Shown here piece after piece: positions 8,458-17,946 of a DNA stretch of 64,000 nt. Position 1 is the stretch's first letter. The number at the start of each line of letters is the position of its first letter. A program made the translations under genes and the position numbers. The stretch lies in contig NZ_NFUR01000002.1 of NCBI RefSeq assembly GCF_002127225.1, positions 372,001-436,000 of the forward strand. Direction: 5' to 3'. This DNA comes from Sphingomonas sp. IBVSS2 (GTDB taxonomy: Bacteria; Pseudomonadota; Alphaproteobacteria; Sphingomonadales; Sphingomonadaceae). Under the pieces are notes generated by a model. That model worked only from the letters and a program-made list of their open reading frames with translations. It was not told the DNA's origin and did no database searches.

Positions 8458-9591
8458 ATGCGGGAATACCAAGTTTGCAGCAACTGCGTGATGGACACCA
8501 CGGACACGCAGATCGAATTCGATGCACATGGCGTTTGCGATCATTGCCGCGGTTTCAAGGAGCACGTCCTTCCCAAATGGCATCCTGACGACACCGGTCG
8601 GGAAATGCTGCGCCGCACCGTCGAGCAGATACGCGAGCATGGAAAAGGGCGCGAGTTCGACTGTATCATCGGGATGAGCGGGGGGCTCGACAGCTCCTAC
8701 ATGCTGCATCTGGTCGTCACGGAATTCGGCCTGCGCCCGCTGGTGTTCCATGTCGATGGGGGATGGAACACCGATATCGCGGTCAACAATATCCAGGTCC
8801 TGGTCGAGAAGCTCGGCCTCGACTTGTATACCGAGGTGATCAACTGGCAGGAGATGCGGGACTTCCAACTCGCCTTCTTCAAGTCGGGCGTTCCGCACAT
8901 CGATATCCCGCAGGATCATGCGTTCGTCGCGACCCTATACAAGTTCGCGAACAAGCATGGGATCAAGTATATCCTGAACGGGGGCAACATCTCTACCGAG
9001 TGTGTTCGCAATCCGCTCGAATGGTTGTACCACGGCACCGACATGGCGCAGATCAATGACATTCGGCGCCGCTTCTCGACTGTAGAGATGCCTACCTATC
9101 CCTTCAGCAATATCTTCTTTCATAAGTTCTATTTGCGTTATATCCGCGGCTTGCGTGTGGTGAAGCCGCTTGACTGGCTGCCCTATACAAAGGCGCACGC
9201 GCAGCAGACCCTGGCTGACAGCTATGGCTGGAAGGCCTATCCGCAGAAGCATTTCGAATCGAGATTTACCCGCTTCTTCGAGGGTTATTGGCTGCCGGAG
9301 CGCTTCGGCTATGATACGCGCAAAGTGCAATATTCGAGCCTGATCCTCACGGGGCAAATGACGCGAGAGGATGCTATCGAGAAGCTCAAGATTCCGGCTT
9401 ACGACCCTGAGACGATCCAGCACGAATTCGATTTCATTGCCCGCAAGCTGGAAGTCTCCAGCGAGGAGCTTCGCGGTTATTTTACCATGGAGAAGAAGAC
9501 TTTCCGTGACTATAAGAACCAGGAATGGATCTTCCAGACCGGTTCGCGCCTGTTGCAGATGATCGGGGCGGAAAAGGCCGTCAAACGGTGA
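8458..9591 (+). CDS. wbpG: N-acetyl sugar amidotransferase (WbpG/PseA family)
   Basis: A 377-residue ATP-dependent ligase. The N-terminus carries two CxxC pairs (Cys7/Cys10 and Cys27/Cys30), likely a zinc knuckle. The PP-loop SGGLDS at residues 74-79 binds ATP and activates the N-acetyl carbonyl for attack by ammonia. Family members convert an acetamido group to an acetamidino group: WbpG on the P. aeruginosa O5 mannuronate, PseA on Campylobacter pseudaminic acid. Ammonia should come from the HisH2/HisF2 pair encoded immediately downstream. The ATG at 8458 is preferred over the in-frame GTG at 8443 because it starts directly before the conserved REYQVCSNCV. Its substrate here is unproven; the surrounding Pse genes favour pseudaminic acid. 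Confidence 0.9.
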   Translation: MREYQVCSNCVMDTTDTQIEFDAHGVCDHCRGFKEHVLPKWHPDDTGREMLRRTVEQIREHGKGREFDCIIGMSGGLDSSYMLHLVVTEFGLRPLVFHVDGGWNTDIAVNNIQVLVEKLGLDLYTEVINWQEMRDFQLAFFKSGVPHIDIPQDHAFVATLYKFANKHGIKYILNGGNISTECVRNPLEWLYHGTDMAQINDIRRRFSTVEMPTYPFSNIFFHKFYLRYIRGLRVVKPLDWLPYTKAHAQQTLADSYGWKAYPQKHFESRFTRFFEGYWLPERFGYDTRKVQYSSLILTGQMTREDAIEKLKIPAYDPETIQHEFDFIARKLEVSSEELRGYFTMEKKTFRDYKNQEWIFQTGSRLLQMIGAEKAVKR

Positions 9592-10196
9592 TTGCGATCC
9601 TCAGCTACGGGTTTGGCAATGTCCGAGCCTTCGCCAACATCTATCGCGAGCTCAACGTGCCGCATCTGATCGCGGATGATGTGGAGGCATTGGGCGCGGC
9701 CGACAAGATCATCCTCCCCGGTGTCGGCGCCTTCGACCACGCGATGCAGCGGCTGCGCGCTTCGGGCCTCGCCGAACCGCTGCAAGAGCATGTGATCGGC
9801 CGTGGCAAGCCGGCTCTTGGCGTATGCGTCGGCATGCAGATGCTTGCGGACATGAGTGAAGAAGGTGAGGAATCTGGCCTGGGCTGGGTTTCGGGGACGG
9901 TGGAGAAGATTCGGTTTCCCGAGGGGGAGGGCGGGCGGTTGCCGCATATGGGCTGGAATACGATCCGTGCCGGAGACAATCCCATCCTCGCGGGCATGGA
10001 CGAGGCCTTCGGTTTCTACTTTCTGCATTCCTATCGCTTCCGCTGCGCCGATGCGGCGGATGCCATCGCGACCGCCGAATATGCCGGCAACTTCACCTGC
10101 GCCGTGAACCGCGGGAATGTGTTCGGCGTTCAGTTCCATCCCGAGAAGAGCCATCACAATGGTGTGCGGCTCCTCAAGAATTTCGCAGAGCTCTAA
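9588..10196 (+). CDS. hisH2: HisH-like glutaminase subunit of the acetamidino-modification module
   Basis: A 202-residue class I glutamine amidotransferase. The start is the GTG at 9588, overlapping the preceding stop as GTGA, and the protein begins directly with the conserved IAILSYGFGNV. The catalytic triad is visible as Cys80 (GVCVGMQ), His184 and Glu186 (QFHPEKS). In histidine synthesis HisH hydrolyses glutamine and passes ammonia through HisF. Paralogues in O-antigen clusters instead feed ammonia to a WbpG-type ligase. The flanking genes and the altered HisF partner make the second role much more likely than histidine biosynthesis. Confidence 0.92.
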   Translation: MIAILSYGFGNVRAFANIYRELNVPHLIADDVEALGAADKIILPGVGAFDHAMQRLRASGLAEPLQEHVIGRGKPALGVCVGMQMLADMSEEGEESGLGWVSGTVEKIRFPEGEGGRLPHMGWNTIRAGDNPILAGMDEAFGFYFLHSYRFRCADAADAIATAEYAGNFTCAVNRGNVFGVQFHPEKSHHNGVRLLKNFAEL

Positions 10197-10199
10197 GCC

Positions 10200-10973
10200 A
10201 TGCTGCGCGCCCGTGTCGTCCCCTGCCTGCTCGTCCGCAACGGCGGACTCGTCAAGACGCGCCGATTTGGCGACGACAAATATGTCGGCGACCCGATCAA
10301 CGCGGTGCGCATCTTCAACGAGAAGGAAGTCGACGAACTCATAGTCGCGGATATCGATGCGACGGTGAAGGGCGCAGAGCCGAATTATGCGATGATCGAA
10401 AATCTCGCCGCGGAATGCCGGATGCCGCTTTGTTACGGCGGCGGCGTGACCAGTGCCGAGCAGGCCAAGCGGATCATGGACCTGGGCGTGGAGAAAATCT
10501 CGATCAGCGCGGCGGCGATCGAACGCCCGGAGCTCATCAGCGAAATCGCCAGGCAGGTCGGACGGCAGAGCGTCGTGGTGGTGCTGGACGTCAAGAAGAA
10601 GACGTTCGGCGGACATCAGCTCCGGACCCACAATGGCAACCGTGCGGTCAAGCTCGACCCGGTCGAGTTCGCCCGGCGCGCCGAAGCCCTGGGGGCGGGC
10701 GAGATCGTCATCAATTCGATCGACCATGACGGGATGATGGACGGCTATGATCTCGCGCTGGCCAGGCAGGTCCGCGCGGCGGTCGAGGTTCCGATGACCA
10801 TCCTGGGCGGCGCGGGCTCGCTCGCGGACATGGAGGCCGCCGTGCGCGCCCTCGGCACGGTGGGTGTCGCGGCCGGTAGCTTCTTCGTCTTCAAGGGCAC
10901 GTATCGCGCGGTGCTCATCAGCTATCTCTCGAGCGAGCAGAGAAGGGCGTTGCAGGAGCAGGTGGCCGCCTGA
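10200..10973 (+). CDS. hisF2: AglZ/HisF2-family acetamidino modification protein
   Basis: A 257-residue (beta/alpha)8 barrel homologous to HisF, beginning 3 bases after the hisH2 stop. Compared residue by residue with Thermotoga HisF, Asp130 is retained (VVVVLD) but the catalytic Asp11 is replaced by leucine: the N-terminus reads PCLLVRNG where HisF has ACLDVKDG. Asp11 is needed for the cyclase reaction, so this protein should not make imidazole glycerol phosphate. It probably serves as the ammonia channel between HisH2 and the WbpG-type ligase. The segments VKTRRFGDDKYVGDP and RIFNEKEVDELIV resemble the O-antigen HisF2/AglZ group. Confidence 0.92.
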   Translation: MLRARVVPCLLVRNGGLVKTRRFGDDKYVGDPINAVRIFNEKEVDELIVADIDATVKGAEPNYAMIENLAAECRMPLCYGGGVTSAEQAKRIMDLGVEKISISAAAIERPELISEIARQVGRQSVVVVLDVKKKTFGGHQLRTHNGNRAVKLDPVEFARRAEALGAGEIVINSIDHDGMMDGYDLALARQVRAAVEVPMTILGGAGSLADMEAAVRALGTVGVAAGSFFVFKGTYRAVLISYLSSEQRRALQEQVAA

Positions 10974-11036
10974 GAGGCTGCGCGGGGTTCGAAGGGGAGC
11001 AGGCGCGGGCCGGACCCAGGCTTTTTCGAGGATCAG

Positions 11037-13199
11037 ATGAAACAGATCGTCCAGTATTTCAACACCGGTGAAACGAAGATCGTCGATGCGCCCGCCCCGA
11101 TCGCCGGGGCAGGCCAGGTGCTCATCAGGACCACCAACACGCTGATCTCGGCGGGGACGGAGCGCATGCTGGTCGGCTTCGGCAAGGCGTCGATGCTCCA
11201 GAAGGCGCGTCAGCAGCCCGAGCGCGTGAAGGAAGTGCTCGCGAAGGTGAGGACCGATGGGCTGATGACGACGATCGACGCGGTGCGTTCGAAGCTCGAT
11301 CAGCCAATCCCGCTCGGATATTGCAATGTCGGCGAAGTAATCGCGGTGGGGCGGGGTGTGGCCGGCATTTCGGTTGGCGACCGGGTCGCTTCCAATGGAC
11401 CCCATGCCGACATCGTCGCGGTCGGACACATGCTCTGCGCAAAGATTCCGGACAATGTCGACGACGAGGCCGCGGCCTTCACCGTGGTCGCGAGCATCGG
11501 ATTGCAGGGCATTCGCCTCGCCCAGCCGACGCTGGGAGAGACGGTGGTGGTCACCGGCGTCGGGCTCGTCGGCCTGCTCACCGTCCAGTTGCTGCGCGCC
11601 CAGGGTTGCCGGGTGCTGGCCATAGACTTCGATCCCGCCAAGCTCGAGCTGGCGCGGCGCTTCGGCGCCGAGACGTGCAATCCCGGCAAGGGCGAGGATC
11701 CCGTCGCGGCGGCGATGACGTTCAGCCGCGGCCAGGGCGTGGACGCCGTGATCATCACGGCTTCGACCAGCTCGAACGACCCGGTCACCCAGGCGGCGCA
11801 CATGTCGCGCAAGCGTGGCCGCATCGTGCTGGTGGGAGTCGCCGGCCTGGAGCTGAATCGCGCGGACTTCTACGAGAAGGAGCTGACCTTCCAGGTTTCC
11901 TGCTCCTACGGCCCCGGGCGCTACGACGCGGCCTATGAGCAGCAGGGCCATGACTATCCGCTTCCCTTCGTTCGCTGGACCGAAGGGCGCAATTTCGAAG
12001 CGGTGCTCGACATGATGGCAAGCGGTCAGCTCGTCACCGATGCGCTGGTCACCCGGCGCTATCCGTTCGAGCAGGCCGGCGAAGCCTATGAGGCGCTGAC
12101 CACCGACAAGTCGGGTCTGGGCCTGCTTCTGCAATATACCGCGCCGGCGGAGGAGCGCCTGACTCGCTCGGTCGCTCTCGACGCGCCGCGCGCCTTCGCC
12201 GGCGGCGGTTCCTCGGTGACCGTGATCGGTGCCGGCAACTATGCGTCGCGCGTGCTGATCCCGGCCTTTCGCAAGGCGGGTGCGCAACTGCACACCATCG
12301 TCAGCGCCGGCGGCCTTTCGAGCGCGATCACCGGCCGTAAATTCGGCTTCGCCAGAGCATCGAGCGACGCCGATGCGGCGATGGTGGACCCGGCCGTTGA
12401 CATCGTGACGGTCGCGACGCGGCACGATAGCCATGCGCGGCTCACCGCACAGGCGCTGGCCGCGGGCAAGCATGTCTTCGTCGAGAAGCCGCTTGGCATC
12501 ACGGTGGAAGATGTCGATCTGGTCGAGCAAGCCTATCGCGAAGCGCATGCTGCCGGGGCAGGCCCGCAGTTGATGGTCGGCTTCAACCGTCGCTTCGCTC
12601 CCCAGATCGTAAGGATGAAGGCGCTGCTTGCCGGCACGCGGGAGCCCAAGTCGTTCGCGATGCTGATGAACGCCGGCGCGATCCCTGCGGATCACTGGAC
12701 GCAGGACTTGGGCCGAGGCGGTGGCCGGATCATCGGCGAGGCCTGTCACTTCATCGATCTGATGCGCTTCCTGGCCGACAGCCCGATCGTCTCCATCAGC
12801 GGGCGGCGGATGGGCCGGCCGGGGGGTGACGGGTTGGTGGAGGACAAGGCCTCGATCACGATCGGCTTCGCGGATGGATCCTTCGGGACGCTGATGTATC
12901 TCGCGAACGGCGCCAAGAGCTTCCCCAAGGAGCGGATCGAGGTGTTCGTCGCGGGTCGCACGCTCCAGATCGACAATTTCCGCCGGATGAAGGGCTTTGC
13001 CTGGCCGGGTTTCTCGAAGCTCAATCTGCGCCGCCAGGACAAGGGGCAGGAGAATTGCTGCGCGGCCTTCCTTGCCGCCGTTGCGGGCGGCGTTCCTGCA
13101 ATCCCGGCCGATGAGATCTTCGAAGTCGCGCGCGCGACGATCGAGGTGGCCCGACAGCTTCGCGAGCAGCGGGACAGCGCGCCGGCGGACGGGATTTAA
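11037..13199 (+). CDS. Bi-domain oxidoreductase (MDR/zinc-dehydrogenase-like + Gfo/Idh/MocA)
   Basis: A 720-residue fusion. Residues 1 to about 370 resemble medium-chain dehydrogenases, with GYCNVGEVIAVG and a Rossmann segment VVVTGVGLVGLLTVQLL. I do not see the four-Cys structural zinc lobe of classical alcohol dehydrogenases. From about residue 393 a second Rossmann fold starts (SVTVIGAGNYASRVLIPAF) and continues as a Gfo/Idh/MocA enzyme with EKPLGITVEDV near residue 483 and a C-terminal substrate domain ending near 700. Such fusions recur in surface-polysaccharide clusters, often near heparinase-family genes as here (27617-29257), but their substrate is not known to me. A two-step redox role on a nucleotide sugar or uronate is an inference. 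Confidence 0.85.
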   Translation: MKQIVQYFNTGETKIVDAPAPIAGAGQVLIRTTNTLISAGTERMLVGFGKASMLQKARQQPERVKEVLAKVRTDGLMTTIDAVRSKLDQPIPLGYCNVGEVIAVGRGVAGISVGDRVASNGPHADIVAVGHMLCAKIPDNVDDEAAAFTVVASIGLQGIRLAQPTLGETVVVTGVGLVGLLTVQLLRAQGCRVLAIDFDPAKLELARRFGAETCNPGKGEDPVAAAMTFSRGQGVDAVIITASTSSNDPVTQAAHMSRKRGRIVLVGVAGLELNRADFYEKELTFQVSCSYGPGRYDAAYEQQGHDYPLPFVRWTEGRNFEAVLDMMASGQLVTDALVTRRYPFEQAGEAYEALTTDKSGLGLLLQYTAPAEERLTRSVALDAPRAFAGGGSSVTVIGAGNYASRVLIPAFRKAGAQLHTIVSAGGLSSAITGRKFGFARASSDADAAMVDPAVDIVTVATRHDSHARLTAQALAAGKHVFVEKPLGITVEDVDLVEQAYREAHAAGAGPQLMVGFNRRFAPQIVRMKALLAGTREPKSFAMLMNAGAIPADHWTQDLGRGGGRIIGEACHFIDLMRFLADSPIVSISGRRMGRPGGDGLVEDKASITIGFADGSFGTLMYLANGAKSFPKERIEVFVAGRTLQIDNFRRMKGFAWPGFSKLNLRRQDKGQENCCAAFLAAVAGGVPAIPADEIFEVARATIEVARQLREQRDSAPADGI

Positions 13200-13303
13200 G
13201 GGTGGCAATCACCTATCGACTATGGCAAGGCCCGCGCCGCGCTTGCAGGGGAGGCGGGGCGAGGGCCCGGATATTTCCGGTTGCTTTGGCCACAGGGGTT
13301 TAG

Positions 13304-14473
13304 ATGAGTCTCAGGATTCTCACTGTAGTCGGGACTCGCCCCGAGGCGATCAAGATGGCGCCCCTGTGTACAGCGCTTGCCAGCGATCCGCGGTTCGAGG
13401 CTCGCTTGTGCGTCACCGCGCAGCATCGCGAGATGCTCGACCAGGTCCTCGAGCTGTTCGCGCTCCGGCCCGATTTCGATCTGGACATCATGCGTCCGCG
13501 GCAGGACCTGACCGATGTGACTTGCGCGATCCTGCAGGGCATGCGCGAGGTTTTCGGGCAATGGCGGCCGGATATCGTGCTGGTGCATGGCGATACCGCG
13601 ACCACGATGGCCGTGAGCATCGCGGCCTATTATCAGCAGGTCGCGATTGGCCATGTCGAGGCGGGGCTGCGCACCGGGAACCTCTATTCCCCCTGGCCGG
13701 AAGAGGCGAACCGCAAGCTTGCCGGGGCGCTGGCCAATCTCCACTTCACGCCGACCCAGGCATCGGCCGACAATTTGCTGCGCGAGGGCGTTTCGCCCGC
13801 GGCGATCGATATTACCGGCAACACGGTGATCGACGCCCTGCTCTCGGTCGTCGAGCGCTTGCAGGGTGATGCGGCGTCGCGAGCCGAGCTCGATGCGAAG
13901 TTCGACATGCTTCGCCAGGGCGCGCGCTTGTTGCTGGTGACCGGGCATCGCCGTGAAAGCTTCGGCCAGGGCTTTGAGCGGATCTGCGAAGCGCTGGCGC
14001 AGACCGCCGGGGAGTTCCCGGATCTCGACATCGTCTATCCGGTGCATCTGAATCCGAATGTGCGCGAGCCGGTGATGCGCCACCTCTCGGCCGTGCCCAA
14101 CGTCCATCTGATCGAGCCGCTCAACTATCTCCCGTTTATTTATCTGATGAACCGTTGCGACTTGATTCTCACCGATTCGGGCGGGGTGCAGGAAGAGGCT
14201 CCCTCCCTCGGCAAGCCCGTCCTGGTGATGCGCGACACCAGCGAGCGGCTCGAGGCGGTGAGCGCCGGGACCGTTCGCCTGGTCGGCACCGATATCGAGC
14301 GTATCACGGGCGGCCTGCGCGAATTGCTGACCGATCGCGCGGCCTATGCCAGGATGAGCGGCGCCTACAATCCCTATGGCGACGGCAAGGCCTGCAGCCG
14401 GATCGTGGAGCGGCTCGCGGCATACGGGCAGGAATTGCGAGAGCAGGGGCGCCTGCATCTGGAGCGAGCATGA
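13304..14473 (+). CDS. wecB: UDP-N-acetylglucosamine 2-epimerase (non-hydrolysing)
   Basis: A 389-residue GT-B fold epimerase that interconverts UDP-GlcNAc and UDP-ManNAc. The start follows a ~100-base gap and begins with the family signature [18 protein letters not shown]. Further family motifs are [19 protein letters not shown], a TGHRRESFG segment, and [20 protein letters not shown], which forms the UDP-binding site. Length matches the non-hydrolysing bacterial family (about 370-390). It overlaps the next gene, the UDP-ManNAc dehydrogenase, by 4 bases (ATGA), which shows that the two act in sequence to make UDP-ManNAc uronic acid. Confidence 0.95.
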   Translation: MSLRILTVVGTRPEAIKMAPLCTALASDPRFEARLCVTAQHREMLDQVLELFALRPDFDLDIMRPRQDLTDVTCAILQGMREVFGQWRPDIVLVHGDTATTMAVSIAAYYQQVAIGHVEAGLRTGNLYSPWPEEANRKLAGALANLHFTPTQASADNLLREGVSPAAIDITGNTVIDALLSVVERLQGDAASRAELDAKFDMLRQGARLLLVTGHRRESFGQGFERICEALAQTAGEFPDLDIVYPVHLNPNVREPVMRHLSAVPNVHLIEPLNYLPFIYLMNRCDLILTDSGGVQEEAPSLGKPVLVMRDTSERLEAVSAGTVRLVGTDIERITGGLRELLTDRAAYARMSGAYNPYGDGKACSRIVERLAAYGQELREQGRLHLERA

Positions 14474-15720
14474 GTTTCGAGACTATTTGCGTCGTCGGCC
14501 TGGGGTATATCGGCCTTCCCACCGCTGCGATCATCGCCTCGCGGCGACGGAAGGTGATCGGCCTGGACGTGAACGCGGCCGTGGTCGAGAGCATCAATCG
14601 CGGCGAGACGCATATCGTCGAGCCCGATCTCGACGCGGTCGTGCGCACTGCCGTGCTGGACGGGTATCTACGCGCGACCACCGAGGCCGAACCGGCCGAT
14701 GTCTTCGTCGTCGCGGTGCCCACGCCGTTCCGCGACGGCCATGTGCCCGACCTCAGCTATATCGAGGCGGCCAGCCGCACGATCGCGCCGGCTTTGCGGG
14801 CGGGCAATCTGGTCATTCTCGAATCGACCTCGCCCGTCGGCGCGACCGAGGCGATGGCCGGCTGGCTTGCGGCGGCGCGGCCCGACCTGACCTTTCCGGA
14901 GACCCACGGCGGCGACAGCGATATCCGCGTCGCGCACTGCCCCGAGCGGGTGCTGCCGGGGAACGTGCTCCGGGAACTGGTGCAGAATGACCGCGTGATC
15001 GGGGGGCTCAGCAAGCGTTGCTCGGAGCAGGCAGTCGCGCTGTACCGGATTTTCGTCGAGGGTGAGTGCATGATCACCGATGCTCGCACCGCGGAGATGT
15101 GCAAGCTCACGGAGAATAGTTTCCGTGATGCCAACATCGCGTTCGCCAACGAGCTTTCGCTGATCTGCGACAAGATCGATGTCGATGTGTGGGAGCTTAT
15201 CCGCCTCGCCAATCGCCATCCGCGGGTCAATATTCTCCAGCCCGGCCCCGGGGTGGGGGGGCATTGCATCGCGGTCGACCCGTGGTTCATCGTGCACAGC
15301 TCTCCCGATGCCGCGCGCCTGATCCGCACCGCGCGCGAGGTCAATGACGGCAAGCCGCACTGGGTGGTCGACAAGGTTCGCGCCCTGGTCGCCGCGCAGC
15401 CTGGCCGGGCGAAGGTCGCGTGCATGGGCCTGGCCTTCAAGCCCAATATCGACGACCTGCGCGAGAGCCCCGCGCTCGACATCTGCCTCGCGCTGGCTTC
15501 GGCAGGTGATTGCGATGTGCTGGCCGTTGAGCCGCATGTCGAGGCGCTGCCCGCGCGCCTGGAGGGCAGGGCAATGCTCGTTTCCGCCGCGCAGGCCGTC
15601 AGCGAGGCGGATATCGTCGTCTTCCTGGTCAACCATTCAGCCTTCCGTGAGCTGCCCGGGAACGCATTCGCCGGCAAGGCGCTGTTTGACGCCTGTGGTT
15701 TCTTGCGGAACAGCGCCTGA
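14470..15720 (+). CDS. wecC: UDP-N-acetyl-D-mannosamine dehydrogenase
   Basis: A 416-residue UDP-sugar 6-dehydrogenase starting at the ATG that overlaps the wecB stop. The NAD-binding motif is [12 protein letters not shown] at the N-terminus. The catalytic cysteine is Cys266 in [12 protein letters not shown], and the central dimer domain contains [18 protein letters not shown]. The [11 protein letters not shown] form is typical of WecC-type enzymes, rather than the GGHCIPIDP form of the paralogue encoded at 37236-38582. Product would be UDP-ManNAcA, a component of enterobacterial common antigen and many capsules. No ManNAcA transferase can be named with certainty, so which residue of the polymer it supplies is unknown. 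Confidence 0.92.
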   Translation: MSFETICVVGLGYIGLPTAAIIASRRRKVIGLDVNAAVVESINRGETHIVEPDLDAVVRTAVLDGYLRATTEAEPADVFVVAVPTPFRDGHVPDLSYIEAASRTIAPALRAGNLVILESTSPVGATEAMAGWLAAARPDLTFPETHGGDSDIRVAHCPERVLPGNVLRELVQNDRVIGGLSKRCSEQAVALYRIFVEGECMITDARTAEMCKLTENSFRDANIAFANELSLICDKIDVDVWELIRLANRHPRVNILQPGPGVGGHCIAVDPWFIVHSSPDAARLIRTAREVNDGKPHWVVDKVRALVAAQPGRAKVACMGLAFKPNIDDLRESPALDICLALASAGDCDVLAVEPHVEALPARLEGRAMLVSAAQAVSEADIVVFLVNHSAFRELPGNAFAGKALFDACGFLRNSA

Positions 15721-15781
15721 GCGGCGCTGTCGGCCCCATCATCGCCCCATCGCGTCGGCGAACAAGTCTGGAAAGATTATG

Positions 15782-16780
15782 ATGTTGGAAAACAAGTCAA
15801 TTCTGGTCACTGGCGGAACGGGGTCGTTCGGCAACGCCTTCGTGCCGATGACTCTGGCCAAGTACAATCCGCGCAGGATCATCATCTACTCGCGTGACGA
15901 GATGAAGCAGTGGGATATGGCCAAGAAGTTCGCGGACGACGATCGCGTCCGCTTCTTCATCGGCGATGTCCGCGATCGCGAACGCCTCTATCGCGCGCTG
16001 GACGGCGTCGACTATGTGGTCCACGCGGCCGCCACCAAGATCGTGCCGACTGCCGAATACAATCCCTTCGAATGCGTCAAGACCAACGTCATCGGCGCCA
16101 TGAACCTGATCGATGCCTGCATCGACAAGAAGGTGAAGCGCGTGGTCGCCTTGTCGACCGACAAGGCGAGCAGCCCGATCAATCTGTATGGGGCAACCAA
16201 GCTGGCGTCCGACAAGCTGTTCGTTTCGGGCAATTCCTATGCGGGCGGGCAGGATACGCGCTTTGCGGTGGTGCGTTACGGCAACGTCATGGGCTCGCGT
16301 GGCTCGGTGATCCCCTTCTTCCTGTCGATCAAGGACAAGGGAGTGCTGCCCATCACCGATCCGCGGATGACTCGCTTCATGATCTCGCTCGAGCAGGGTG
16401 TGGAACTGGTCTGGCATGCGTTTGACGACATGCAGGGCGGGGAAATCTATGTGAAGAAGATCCCGTCCATGAAGGTTACCGACGTTGCCAGCGCGATAGA
16501 TGCGGAGGCACGGCAGGAGATTATCGGTATCCGTCCGGGCGAGAAGCTGCACGAGCAGATGATCAGTGCCGAGGACGCGCTCTATACCTACGAGTATCCC
16601 GAGCACTTCAAGATCCTGCCGGCGATCCATAACTGGAGTGTCGATCCCTACCGAATCAAGGATGGCAAGAAGGTAGCCGAGGACTTCGTCTATTCGAGCG
16701 ACAACAATCCCGAATGGATGGCCCCGGAAGAGCTTCAGGCCTGGATCGAGCGCAACCGCGAGAAGATCGGGGCGATCTGA
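15782..16780 (+). CDS. pseB: UDP-GlcNAc 4,6-dehydratase (5-inverting), first step of pseudaminic acid synthesis
   Basis: A 332-residue short-chain dehydrogenase/reductase of the FlaA1/PseB group. It has the cofactor motif TGGTGSFG and the catalytic arrangement Asp127-Lys128 ... Tyr136 ... Lys140 in LSTDKASSPINLYGATK, with the same spacing as the FlaA1 Asp-Lys-Tyr triad. It makes the UDP-4-keto-6-deoxy-altrose derivative used by PseC. Two adjacent ATGs are possible. The second (15782) is chosen because GGAAAG lies 6 bases upstream of it. The stop TGA shares its A with the next start codon. FlaA1-type compact size separates it from long CapD-like, membrane-anchored dehydratases. Confidence 0.95.
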   Translation: MLENKSILVTGGTGSFGNAFVPMTLAKYNPRRIIIYSRDEMKQWDMAKKFADDDRVRFFIGDVRDRERLYRALDGVDYVVHAAATKIVPTAEYNPFECVKTNVIGAMNLIDACIDKKVKRVVALSTDKASSPINLYGATKLASDKLFVSGNSYAGGQDTRFAVVRYGNVMGSRGSVIPFFLSIKDKGVLPITDPRMTRFMISLEQGVELVWHAFDDMQGGEIYVKKIPSMKVTDVASAIDAEARQEIIGIRPGEKLHEQMISAEDALYTYEYPEHFKILPAIHNWSVDPYRIKDGKKVAEDFVYSSDNNPEWMAPEELQAWIERNREKIGAI

Positions 16781-17946
16781 TGGATTTCATTCCGTACGGC
16801 CGGCAGCACATCACCGACGAGGATATTGCTGCGGTCACGGCCGTGCTGAAATCCGATTTCCTGACGCAAGGACCGTGCGTCCCGGCGTTCGAGGAAGCGC
16901 TTGCCGCTTATTGCGGCGCAGCGCGCGCAGTGGCGGTGAATAGCGCGACCTCCGCGCTCCACATCGCTTGCCTGGCGCTGGGATTGGGTGAGGGCGACTG
17001 GTTGTGGACGACGCCGATCACTTTCGTCGCGTCGTCCAATTGCGCGCTCTATTGCGGAGCGCGGGTGGATTTTGTCGATATCGATCCCGCGACCTGCAAT
17101 ATCAGCATCGACGCGCTTGCCGCGAAGCTGGAGCAGGCGGAGCGTCAGGGCAGGCTTCCGAAGATCGTGGTGCCCGTGCACCTCAGCGGCCAGTCCTGCG
17201 ACATGGCGCCCATCCGCGCGCTTGCCGATCGCTACGGTTTCAAGGTGATCGAGGACGCCTCGCACGCCGTTGGCGGCCGCTATCGGGACAAGCCGGTCGG
17301 GAGCTGCGCATTCAGCGATGTCACCATCTTCAGCTTCCACCCGGTCAAGATCATCACGACTGCCGAGGGCGGTGCGGCGCTCACCAACGATCCGGGGCTG
17401 GCGCGGCGGATGGAGCTGCTGCGCAGCCACGGTATCACGCGTGACGCGGCGGAAATGACTCACGCGCCGGACGGCCCCTGGTACTACCAGCAGGTCGAGC
17501 TCGGCTTCAACTATCGCCTGACCGAGCTGCAGGCGGCGCTCGGCCTGAGCCAGCTCGCGCGCATCGACGACTACGTCACCCAACGGCATCGCATCGCCCA
17601 GTGCTACGATACGCTGCTCGCCGATCTTCCCGTCATCGTGCCGTATAACATTCCCGAGTCCTATTCGGGGCTGCACCTCTATGTCGTGCAGCTCGACAGC
17701 GATCGGACCAATCGCGATCATCGCACTGTGTTCGAGGCGATGCGCGGCGACGGGATCGGCGTGAACCTTCACTATATCCCGGTGCATCTGCAGCCCTATT
17801 ATCGCGCTTTTGGCTTCCAGCCGGGCGATTTCCCCGCCGCCGAGCGTTATTACGCGCGTGCAATCAGCATCCCTATGTATCCCCAAATCGACGACGAGGC
17901 AGTCGAGCGCGTCGTGGCCAGCCTGGATAGGGCCCTACGCGGATGA
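16780..17946 (+). CDS. pseC: UDP-4-amino-4,6-dideoxy-N-acetyl-beta-L-altrosamine transaminase
   Basis: A 388-residue DegT/DnrJ/EryC1-family PLP aminotransferase. The N-terminus FIPYGRQHITDEDIAAV and SDFLTQGPCVPAFEEAL are typical of PseC. The PLP-binding lysine is Lys190 in FHPVKIITTAEGG. It transfers an amino group to C4 of the PseB product, the second step to pseudaminic acid. The start codon overlaps the pseB stop by one base and the 3' end overlaps the aldo/keto reductase by four bases, so all three are translationally coupled. Confidence 0.95.
   Translation: MDFIPYGRQHITDEDIAAVTAVLKSDFLTQGPCVPAFEEALAAYCGAARAVAVNSATSALHIACLALGLGEGDWLWTTPITFVASSNCALYCGARVDFVDIDPATCNISIDALAAKLEQAERQGRLPKIVVPVHLSGQSCDMAPIRALADRYGFKVIEDASHAVGGRYRDKPVGSCAFSDVTIFSFHPVKIITTAEGGAALTNDPGLARRMELLRSHGITRDAAEMTHAPDGPWYYQQVELGFNYRLTELQAALGLSQLARIDDYVTQRHRIAQCYDTLLADLPVIVPYNIPESYSGLHLYVVQLDSDRTNRDHRTVFEAMRGDGIGVNLHYIPVHLQPYYRAFGFQPGDFPAAERYYARAISIPMYPQIDDEAVERVVASLDRALRG

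Noticed and set aside
9588..10973. Histidine biosynthesis hisH/hisF
   Set aside because: No other his genes are nearby, HisF2 lacks Asp11, and the pair follows a WbpG-type ligase.
9510..13208. An uninterrupted minus-strand reading frame of more than 1200 codons
   Set aside because: It lies antisense to hisH2, hisF2 and the bi-domain oxidoreductase, all with clear motifs. The His/Arg/Asp-rich translation has no recognisable domain and is the usual result of high-GC codon bias.
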